5,728 nucleotides of DNA from Bacillota bacterium (GTDB taxonomy: Bacteria; Bacillota; Clostridia; Acetivibrionales; DTU013). The DNA lies in assembly GCA_023435805.1 (NCBI GenBank), contig JAEZMC010000266.1, forward strand, positions 1 through 5,728. The letters run 5' to 3'. Shown in pieces: positions 1 through 4,565 of the stretch. The position numbers were made by a program, and so were the translations under genes. Within the stretch, counting starts at the first letter, position 1. Each line of letters opens with the position of its first letter. The notes under the pieces were generated by a model, which saw nothing but the letters and a program-made list of their open reading frames with translations, was not told the origin of the DNA and ran no database searches.

Positions 1-277
1 GGCATTCCTCTTCACATTCAGCCTCATTGAATTCAACAAACTTCTTTATTGCATTTTCCCTATCCTCTGAAAACATTTCTAATATTAAAGAGCTATCCAA
101 TAGCTCTGCCGGATAAACCTCATAACCGTAATATCCTCCGCAGTTGCTCCATTTCCAACCCGCAGCCTTTTTGGCAATTCCAGCTTTAATTGGATTCTGG
201 TGGATATATCGGATAACAGTTAACAAATATTCATCACTATCTACTTTTTCGCTCTTTTCTCTCGCCCTTCTTGGCAT
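1..277 (-). pseudogene. Internally deleted RAYT/IS200-like (Y1) transposase, 3' end outside window
   Basis: The frame starts at ATG 277 with a good AGGTGA ribosome binding site at about 282-287, and it runs open for 92 codons off the left edge. The first ten residues (MPRRAREKSE) match the usual start of REP-associated/IS200-like transposases. The next residues (KVDSDEYLLTVIRYIHQNP, then AGIAKKAAGWKWS) match the region that normally lies after the catalytic core, near residue 120 of the family. The intervening 100 or so residues, which carry the HUH histidines and the catalytic tyrosine, are absent, and the reading frame is kept across the join. The junction falls at codons for Lys-Ser-Glu (248-256), a tripeptide that occurs at both places in intact relatives. 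This suggests deletion between short direct repeats. The product cannot be an active nuclease. Whether the remnant is still translated is unknown. REP-like repeats lie directly upstream (327-397). Homology is judged from memory of family sequences. Confidence 0.75.
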
Positions 278-290
278 AACTATCACCTGC

Positions 291-326
291 TTTACCTTTT
301 CCTGCATCAAACCATAAAAAGGTAAA
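291..326. repeat. Perfect 10-bp inverted repeat upstream of the transposase remnant
   Basis: The arms TTTACCTTTT (291-300) and AAAAGGTAAA (317-326) are exact reverse complements around a 16-base loop. The hairpin lies just upstream of the ribosome binding site of the transposase remnant and borders the REP-like cluster. It could be part of the element's end structure, or it could influence translation of the remnant. Confidence 0.5.
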
Positions 327-397
327 TGGCGCAAGAGAACCGTCCCCTTGTACCATGTAAAGAGAACCGTCCCTTTGCGCCACCCCTTTGCGCCACC
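327..397. repeat. REP-like repeat cluster (GAACCGTCCC / TTTGCGCCA units)
   Basis: Two direct copies of AAGAGAACCGTCCC lie near 333-347 and 360-373. They are followed by a tandem 13-bp duplication with core CCTTTGCGCCAC (372-384 and 385-397). The left edge TGGCGCAA (327-334) is the reverse complement of TTGCGCCA at 375-382 and 388-395, so the unit can fold as a long palindrome. Repeats of this type are, to my knowledge, scattered through clostridial genomes and often sit beside RAYT/IS200-like transposases, as here. The arrangement suggests a REP doublet that has lost or duplicated a terminal segment. Confidence 0.65.
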
Positions 398-415
398 TGT
401 ATCTTACAAGTAGTA

Positions 416-444
416 TTGTAAACGATAGCAGACATGGTTATAAT
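416..444 (+). promoter_or_regulatory. Sigma-A type promoter for the Smr-like gene
   Basis: A -35 box TTGTAA (416-421, 4 of 6 consensus) is followed by a 17-bp spacer and a perfect -10 box TATAAT (439-444). Transcription would start near 451, giving a leader of about 67 bases before the ATG at 518. The promoter begins just after the REP-like cluster. No operator palindrome or riboswitch-like fold stands out in the leader. Confidence 0.6.
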
Positions 445-517
445 ATCTGTAATTCCAGATAATAAAAGGGTTATGTATCCGTAAGGGCATCAGAACAGGC
501 ACACGAGAGGGTCAGGT

Positions 518-859
518 ATGAAATATAAAGTTATCAATATAGAAGCAGGACTGCCGACAGTCGAGACAGGCCAGAAAAAATTGTACCTAGAAATTGTTAC
601 TGCAAAGCGCCAGGGTGTTAAGGTGCTTAAGGTAATCCATGGCTATGGCTCTACGGGTGTGGGCGGCAGTCTAAAAAAAGGTATAATGCAATACCTGACT
701 GCCAAAAAAAAGGAGCGTTTTATTAAGGAATTCGTCCCCGGAGAAAACTGGGATATTTTTAATGCTGAAGCAAGAAGTATCCTGGAACAATATGCGGACC
801 TGCGAAAAGACATTGACCTTGGCAGAGGAAATCCCGGCATTACAATCGTGTTGATTTAA
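518..859 (+). CDS. Smr-domain-like protein (small MutS-related)
   Basis: The 113-residue product has the core of a small MutS-related (Smr) domain: a hydrophobic strand (VKVLKVI, 34-40) leads into HGYGSTGVGG (41-50), which corresponds to the HGxGxG loop of the family. A basic helix (51-70) follows, then PGE at 74-76 and a C-terminal strand GITIVLI (107-113). The N-terminal DLHG motif of canonical Smr domains is replaced by NIEAGLPTVETG (7-18). The product is therefore a stand-alone, divergent form and not a MutS2 fragment. Smr domains are known as nucleic acid-binding or nicking modules in MutS2 and related proteins; a nuclease role here is not shown. The ATG at 518 has GAGAGG 7 bases upstream and a good promoter at 416-444. 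The gene is monocistronic and ends 5 bp from the convergent greA-like gene. Confidence 0.75.
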   Translation: MKYKVINIEAGLPTVETGQKKLYLEIVTAKRQGVKVLKVIHGYGSTGVGGSLKKGIMQYLTAKKKERFIKEFVPGENWDIFNAEARSILEQYADLRKDIDLGRGNPGITIVLI

Positions 860-864
860 TTTAT

Positions 865-1329
865 TCACAGTATTTCCAGCACTTCTACCTTATACTTGCC
901 CCTTGGTGCATTGACTTCGGCGATCTCTCCGGCTTTTTTACCCGCTAACGCCTTCCCCAGATCCGATTCTATGCTTATTCGCATGTTTACAGGATCTATG
1001 TCCAATGTAGTCACCAATGTGACAACCGCTTCATCCTCGTCCTCAATAAACCTGATCCTGGCCTTGCTGTTTATTCCCAGTACAGATTTGTCCAGGCTTT
1101 TATCATCGATAACAGTTGCTGTAGAAATCATAGTCAATAGGAATTGTATTCTGTCATCGTTTTCTCTGTAATTTCTACAGGCTTCCTTATATTCTGCATT
1201 TTCGGACCTATCGCCATGCGCTGCCGCTTCCAGCTTTTCCTTGGCTATTTCAGCCCTTTTTACAGTCATTCTGTATTCCAGCTCTTCCTGCAATTTCTTC
1301 ATATTCTCTTTAGTGAGTGTATTGTTCAT
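865..1329 (-). CDS. greA: GreA-family transcription elongation factor
   Basis: The 154-residue product has full GreA length (usual about 158). Residues 1-75 form the N-terminal coiled coil, beginning with LTKENMKKLQEELE and carrying the loop HGDRSENAEY (38-47). Asp40 and Glu43 match the acidic tip residues that enter the RNA polymerase secondary channel and promote cleavage of backtracked RNA. Residues 85-154 match the FKBP-like C-terminal domain, with SDLGKALAGKKAGE at 122-135. The open frame extends upstream to an ATG at 1425, but GreA homology starts at the ATG at 1329. That start has an AAGGGG site about 10 bases upstream, and a -10 box lies within the longer frame, so I choose 1329. The tip has Arg where Leu is usual (GDLSENAEY), and the gene stands alone, so it may be a secondary GreA paralogue and not the housekeeping copy. 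Confidence 0.85.
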   Translation of the reverse strand: MNNTLTKENMKKLQEELEYRMTVKRAEIAKEKLEAAAHGDRSENAEYKEACRNYRENDDRIQFLLTMISTATVIDDKSLDKSVLGINSKARIRFIEDEDEAVVTLVTTLDIDPVNMRISIESDLGKALAGKKAGEIAEVNAPRGKYKVEVLEIL

Positions 1330-1392
1330 AAAAGCTCTACCCCTTTTATTCCAAGCATCGTTTTCAGGTCCAAATTGTATCAACTGCCATTC

Positions 1393-1398
1393 ATTATA
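1393..1398 (-). promoter_or_regulatory. Candidate -10 box for the greA-like gene
   Basis: On the minus strand 1398-1393 reads TATAAT, within an A+T-rich stretch. Transcription would start near 1386 and give a leader of about 57 bases before ATG 1329. No convincing -35 box is seen 16-18 bp upstream, so only the -10 element is supported. Its position inside the longer open frame argues against the distal ATG at 1425. Confidence 0.4.
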
Positions 1399-1434
1399 TA
1401 CTATAACATAAAAATATTCATTCATGAAAGAAAC

Positions 1435-1665
1435 TCAAAGCAACGGGCAAAGCAGCGGAAAAGCAACGGGGACGGTTCCGATATAATATCTTATGCCGCT
1501 GCCATTTTTTCTTTCACTATATCCTTTTACTTCCAGATACTCTAGCTTATCCAGATTGATGATTACGGCCCCAAGCCCCTTTAGTTCATATTTTCGGTTC
1601 CATGGCACCCGCTCCTGCCGCTCCTTTATGAGTGAATACAGGGCTTCCGGCAGCAACAGATGCAT
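1435..1665 (-). CDS. Uncharacterised 76-residue protein, 3' end built from repeats
   Basis: I do not recognise this family. The first 57 or so residues look like real protein, with mixed polar and hydrophobic composition: ALYSLIKERQERVPWNR near the start, a strand-like GLGAVIINLDKLEYLEV, and GYSERKNGSGIRYYI. The last 15 or so residues (GTVPVAFPLLCPLL) are encoded by the REP-like repeats at 1437-1480. The natural C-terminus has therefore probably been replaced or cut off. The ATG at 1665 has AAGGAAG 4 bases upstream and lies 13 bp past the stop codon of a VOC-like gene remnant (1679-1681), so the two may once have been co-transcribed. It may be a decaying gene; function unknown. Confidence 0.4.
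   Translation of the reverse strand: MHLLLPEALYSLIKERQERVPWNRKYELKGLGAVIINLDKLEYLEVKGYSERKNGSGIRYYIGTVPVAFPLLCPLL
1437..1479. repeat. Second REP-like element: three tandem 11-bp units plus GGGGACGGTTCC
   Basis: AAAGCAACGGG occurs exactly at 1437-1447 and 1460-1470, with a variant AAAGCAGCGGA between them (1449-1459). It is followed by GGGGACGGTTCC (1468-1479). The reverse complement of the last part, GGAACCGTCCCC, matches the core of the cluster at 327-397 (AGAACCGTCCCC) apart from its first bases, in the opposite orientation. This appears to be a related but distinct REP-type unit. Confidence 0.55.
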
Positions 1666-1678
1666 GAGCTTCCTTCAT

Positions 1679-1795
1679 TCATTTAAGTGGGCCTCCGATT
1701 TCAATGATGTGATTGTCAGGATCATATATTCTTAAAATTTTTTGCTAAGGTAATTCTGTAATTCCGTGGATGATTTTCACTTCCTTCTGAAGGTC
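1679..1795 (-). pseudogene. C-terminal remnant of a VOC/glyoxalase-like protein with amber codon
   Basis: On the minus strand this frame reads DLQKEVKIIHGITELP, a TAG stop (1745-1747), then QKILRIYDPDNHIIEIGG and PLK before the TGA at 1679-1681. The pattern (R)(I/F)YDPD(G/N)HIIEIG is the usual C-terminal strand motif of vicinal oxygen chelate (glyoxalase/bleomycin resistance) proteins, where the Glu is a metal ligand. In those proteins a Trp commonly precedes this strand (the PWG/PWQ position). The TAG sits exactly there and differs from TGG by one base. The frame remains open upstream to 1858, but the added residues are not recognisable, and no N-terminal half of the domain is present. It is a broken gene fragment. 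The assignment rests on a short motif only. Confidence 0.55.
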
Positions 1796-1851
1796 ACCAC
1801 CTCCACGTGAGCGAACATACTCATGGAGCCAAGTATCGATATTACCAGCAT

Positions 1852-1901
1852 AAAAGCGTCAGGAGGATACCATCTACTTTGGTATCCCACTGACGCTTTT
1901 T
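1852..1901. terminator. Long hairpin with flanking A and T runs, probable bidirectional terminator
   Basis: AAAAGCGTCAG (1852-1862) pairs with CTGACGCTTTT (1890-1900), and GGATACCA (1865-1872) pairs with TGGTATCC (1880-1887). A 2x2 internal mismatch and a 7-base loop separate them. A run of T follows on the plus strand (1897-1901), and TTTT follows on the minus strand. It is the first strong hairpin downstream of the minus-strand operon ending at 2009 and could terminate it, about 107 bp past the last stop codon. A mobile-element origin for this palindrome is also possible. Confidence 0.6.
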
Positions 1902-2008
1902 GTTGGGCATAGGCAGAATATAGCTTTGTCAAAAGGTAAATATACTCCAATAATTTTTGTCTCTATCAATTAGAAGAAAAGCTTATCGGGATGAGCCCTC
2001 AGAGAGAT
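1902..2008. other. Intergenic spacer without recognised genes
   Basis: Together with the hairpin and the VOC remnant, this completes the 1666-2008 stretch, which has no intact gene. The spacer is A+T-rich. It has no hairpin with a T run and no ORF with a ribosome binding site that I can support. A TTGACA is present on the minus strand (1932-1927), but no matching -10 box follows. Confidence 0.5.
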
Positions 2009-2098
2009 TCAACCGAGTAATGACACGATAATGGTGCCTGCCACCAATAGTGTGAGTATGCCTGTAAGAATCGCTGTGAGAATAAAAAACTGCTTCAT
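2009..2098 (-). CDS. 29-residue single-span membrane peptide
   Basis: ATG at 2098 is preceded by GGAGG (2108-2104) at 5-base spacing, the best ribosome binding site in the window. The 29 codons end in TGA. The product starts MKQFF and is then almost entirely hydrophobic (residues 4-29), ending IIVSLLG. Thr recurs at residues 8, 12 and 16 with Gly13, Ala20 and Gly21, which puts small or polar residues along one helical face, as in helices that pack against other membrane proteins. One positive residue (Lys2) before the helix suggests the N-terminus is cytoplasmic. The gene begins 24 bp after the stop codon of the LDI-like membrane protein gene and is probably its last operon partner. I recognise no family. 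A small subunit or regulator of the upstream protein is the natural guess; a type I toxin-like peptide is an alternative, but no antisense RNA gene is evident. Confidence 0.65.
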   Translation of the reverse strand: MKQFFILTAILTGILTLLVAGTIIVSLLG

Positions 2099-2122
2099 GG
2101 TAACCTCCAAAATACTTATGGT

Positions 2123-4096
2123 TCATGCAGGTACGATATGCACCTTTGTACGTCCGTCCAGAGCAATATTTAACTTTACCTTGCCGGTTGCGTCTGCAGT
2201 GAATTGTTCAGAAATGCCCATTACCCTGTATTCTTTTCCTGGCTGCAGCCTTTCTATGCCAATTGTTTCCACACCAGGACTCCCTCCGTTATAAAGAACC
2301 ATATCCAAATCATTTCCATCACTCATTGCACGCGCTACAAGCACATTGGGATACTTGCATTCGGACAGAATAGGTCCGGTTAATGCGCCTGTTCCAGGGC
2401 CTTTATGCATCATATCGTACCAATCATCTTTCTCAGCAAACCTTGCACATGCAATATTGGCATTGCCTGAAACTGATGTGACCTTATATGCCAGCATGTC
2501 TTTATCATCATATCTTTTCATGTGCTTATCCGCCACTTCCAGCAAGTCTTTCACGGTCTGTCTGTCGCCCATTTCGCATGCCGCTGCGGCCATTATCCCT
2601 ATGTTGCATCCCGGAGACCGCTTGAAGTTTCCGATGTCCAGCATATTGTCCCATTCACCGAAGCTTGCTTTTATTTCTCTATTGCCAGGTAAAATATATT
2701 CCTTTTTTGCCAATACATAAGTACGTTTCGCCAGCCCCGGATCAAGAGCATTAAAAAGTCGTGCACTGCCGAATGCGGTCATCGCTTCAAAATCAGGAGT
2801 CGTCTTGACAAAAGTATTGACTCCCAGCAAGGCATTCCGCATAAAGGTGAAATCTCCCGACGGTTCAAAAAAGTTTGCTTTAAATGAAATCTCCACATCA
2901 TCGTATATACTTTCCAGATTCCTTGTCTGATGCAGCCGGTCATAAGGCAGAATGGCACTTAATCCATACGCATTGCAAATGGGGAATACCCAATTGGGCT
3001 CGCACGGAAATAATTTGGTCGGATATTCCTTAAACTGCCTTACTAATACATCAACTATTTCTTTTGAGCTATAGTCATAAGTCCTGCTATTTTTTGCTGA
3101 AGGTCTGAACTTCAAGGCACCGGGAGATTCATAACGCAAATCACCCGTATTTGAGCCATATAGCGTTACTACAAGTCCCGACCACCCCGAAAACATGATA
3201 TTTTGATTGCGGATAGGATCGGGGTCCCATCTGAGCATTCCTCCAAGGTATTCCCATTTCCAGTACCCACACACCTGAGGATGAGTGAAGCTTTCAATTA
3301 CAAATTGCTGCGCCTTGTTCAGATAGCCATGGAAATTCGGAGTATAAGCACATTGCATCAAAGCCATTGCATAGCCCAGATAATCCAGGGAATACCGTAT
3401 TGATGACAGCTGGAACTGCTCATTGCTTTCATAGCCCGAAAAATCACCCGGCTGCCTTAAGGTCATATCAAAGAGATACCTCGAAGCCTTCAGGGCATCC
3501 ACAGACAACTCCCGTTCCTTGTCAGGCTTAACCTTGTCAACACTATTTTCAAATGCTTCAATCTCATTGTCAAAATATTCTTCACGTTGTTTTCGCTTCT
3601 TTAATCTTTCATTATACTGCCGGTTAGTTGAGCGGTAAGTAGGTATTGCAACCGCCAGGACCAAAGCTGATATAATAAAAATCGAATAAACCGGGATACA
3701 GTTTTTGGCAAGAAAAAGTCCGCCAATTATTGATAATATCCAAAGATAGACATTCAGCACCAGCATTCCGGCAGTTTGCATGATGACCAGACCGAATTTA
3801 TAGAAGAATGCAAATATCAATAATCCAAGCACTATGCACCAAATGTTCCCCACGGCAATCAATGCGCTTCCGGGGAAAAATAACCCCCAACCTGCAGCTT
3901 GTATGTATACAGGGAAATCTACCACCCCAAGACTGGTCAACAAGTAAGGCAGTATACCGGTAATACACATAGTAATATACACGACTAAAGCACGAATCCG
4001 GATTTTCAAAAACAGCGGACTGGCTTCATAAGTGGGAACCTCACTCAGGGGCGGTACGGACAGCCTTTTTTTGGGTATGTTCTCTGTAACAGACAA
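2123..4096 (-). CDS. Membrane-anchored linalool dehydratase/isomerase (LDI)-like protein
   Basis: The 657-residue protein has four or five hydrophobic segments in its first 155 residues (about 36-56, 66-98, 104-130, 134-152), a charged linker (155-195), an LDI-like alpha-alpha barrel region (about 200-560) and a C-terminal beta-rich tail (585-657). LDI resemblance is seen in IRYSLDYLGYAMAL (233-246), RWDPDPIRNQNIMFSGW (289-305), CEPNWVFPIC (365-374) and YDRLH (385-389). In Castellaniella LDI, as I recall it, the matching stretches are KYSIAFYAYGLA, TDPIEKENIMYKGH, CEPDNYFVQC and YDRLH. Both active-site cysteines (Cys171/Cys180 there) are kept as Cys365/Cys374. The Met125 equivalent is Met301, but the His129 position is Trp305. 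Asp218 and Tyr222 may correspond to Asp39/Tyr45. Castellaniella LDI interconverts linalool, geraniol and myrcene and is periplasmic. Here the basic linker after the last helix suggests a cytoplasmic domain. The start is TTG (4096) with GGGGGA about 7 bases upstream; no in-frame ATG occurs before residue 43. Substrate unknown. Confidence 0.75.
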   Translation of the reverse strand: MSVTENIPKKRLSVPPLSEVPTYEASPLFLKIRIRALVVYITMCITGILPYLLTSLGVVDFPVYIQAAGWGLFFPGSALIAVGNIWCIVLGLLIFAFFYKFGLVIMQTAGMLVLNVYLWILSIIGGLFLAKNCIPVYSIFIISALVLAVAIPTYRSTNRQYNERLKKRKQREEYFDNEIEAFENSVDKVKPDKERELSVDALKASRYLFDMTLRQPGDFSGYESNEQFQLSSIRYSLDYLGYAMALMQCAYTPNFHGYLNKAQQFVIESFTHPQVCGYWKWEYLGGMLRWDPDPIRNQNIMFSGWSGLVVTLYGSNTGDLRYESPGALKFRPSAKNSRTYDYSSKEIVDVLVRQFKEYPTKLFPCEPNWVFPICNAYGLSAILPYDRLHQTRNLESIYDDVEISFKANFFEPSGDFTFMRNALLGVNTFVKTTPDFEAMTAFGSARLFNALDPGLAKRTYVLAKKEYILPGNREIKASFGEWDNMLDIGNFKRSPGCNIGIMAAAACEMGDRQTVKDLLEVADKHMKRYDDKDMLAYKVTSVSGNANIACARFAEKDDWYDMMHKGPGTGALTGPILSECKYPNVLVARAMSDGNDLDMVLYNGGSPGVETIGIERLQPGKEYRVMGISEQFTADATGKVKLNIALDGRTKVHIVPA

Positions 4097-4148
4097 ATTA
4101 TTTCCCCCATTTCTGGTTATTTTTCGATACAGTATTGTCCGGCATGGA

Positions 4149-4487
4149 TCAAAAATGCGAATTCATCATTATCCCAATACCATGCACAACAACTTCAAAC
4201 CCGCCCAGGAGCCACACAGCAAGCAGAAGAACAGCTTCAATACATAAAAAACCGATTATTAACTTTTTTCGCTTGCGGTCAGAGAACAGGCTTTTTACTC
4301 TGTCCCCCCATTTTGTTCCCGGAGGAATCCACATATTTTCATCGAACTCATGAGGCTTTTTTCGTAAAATTACACGCCTGAACCAATTAACCGCAACCAT
4401 AAGCTGGAGGACAAACAAGGCTCCAATGACACAGCAAGGCATTTTTGTATTCCCCCTTATTCTCTGCAAACTAAATCCTGAAATCAT
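4149..4487 (-). CDS. Small two-helix membrane protein
   Basis: The product is 112 residues from ATG 4487, or 97 residues from ATG 4442. The second start has the stronger ribosome binding site (AAGGGGG, 9 bases upstream). The first has only a weak GGAA but makes an ATGA overlap with a tiny upstream frame. Two membrane segments are clear: about residues 17-36 (CCVIGALFVLQLMVAVNWF) and 87-107 of the long form (LIIGFLCIEAVLLLAVWLLGG). They are joined by a basic, Trp/Pro-containing loop with RRVILRKK, WIPPGTKWGDRV and RKRKK. Under the positive-inside rule the loop is cytoplasmic and both ends face outward. I know no family for it. It ends 52 bp before the TTG start of the LDI-like gene and follows the sugar permease gene by 78 bp, so it is probably co-transcribed and may assist one of them. 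Coordinates given are for the longer form. Confidence 0.6.
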   Translation of the reverse strand: MISGFSLQRIRGNTKMPCCVIGALFVLQLMVAVNWFRRVILRKKPHEFDENMWIPPGTKWGDRVKSLFSDRKRKKLIIGFLCIEAVLLLAVWLLGGFEVVVHGIGIMMNSHF

Positions 4488-4558
4488 TGAATTTCCATCA
4501 AAAAGTCAGTGATATCTCCTGTAGCATGAGCAGAACCTGCTGCAAGTTTTCTGACCAT
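4484..4558 (-). CDS. Possible 24-codon leader ORF between permease and two-helix protein
   Basis: ATG 4558 opens a 24-codon frame (MVRKLAAGSAHATGDITDF, then LMEIQ) that ends in TGA overlapping the ATG at 4487 (ATGA arrangement), which could couple translation to the next gene. Only a poor ribosome binding site precedes it, and the peptide resembles nothing I know. It may be chance, or the residue of a longer frame that stays open into the permease gene in another phase. Confidence 0.2.
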   Translation of the reverse strand: MVRKLAAGSAHATGDITDFLMEIQ

Positions 4559-4565
4559 GTATTTT

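Noticed and set aside
327..397. CRISPR-like array
   Set aside because: There are only two imperfect repeat copies, no regular spacers and no cas genes; the palindromic structure and transposase neighbour fit a REP-type element.
1144..1735. Plus-strand ORFs of 80-133 codons opposite the greA-like and 76-codon genes
   Set aside because: They are antisense shadows with Phe/Ser-rich low-complexity translations, no ribosome binding sites and no recognisable domains.
1777..1851. Minus-strand 24-codon hydrophobic frame starting MLVISILGSMSMF
   Set aside because: It has a peptide-like appearance, but no ribosome binding site precedes the ATG, and it overlaps the VOC remnant frame, so it is probably chance.
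1905..1932. TTGACA on the minus strand as a promoter
   Set aside because: No acceptable -10 box is found 16-18 bp downstream, and the region ahead contains only a gene remnant.
2031..2720. Plus-strand ORFs of 87 and 124 codons opposite the LDI-like gene
   Set aside because: They lie inside a long, well-supported minus-strand gene and give no family resemblance.
2123..4096. Large membrane protein as a glycoside hydrolase or terpene cyclase
   Set aside because: The alpha-alpha barrel character could suggest these, but the CEPNWVFPIC, RWDPDPIRNQNIMFSG and YDRLH motifs match linalool dehydratase/isomerase in order and spacing, and no DDxD-type cyclase motif is present.
4110..4156. Internal minus-strand promoter (TTGATC, 17 bp, TATCGA) ahead of the LDI-like gene
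   Set aside because: The -10 match is only 3 of 6; the gene is better explained by read-through from upstream.
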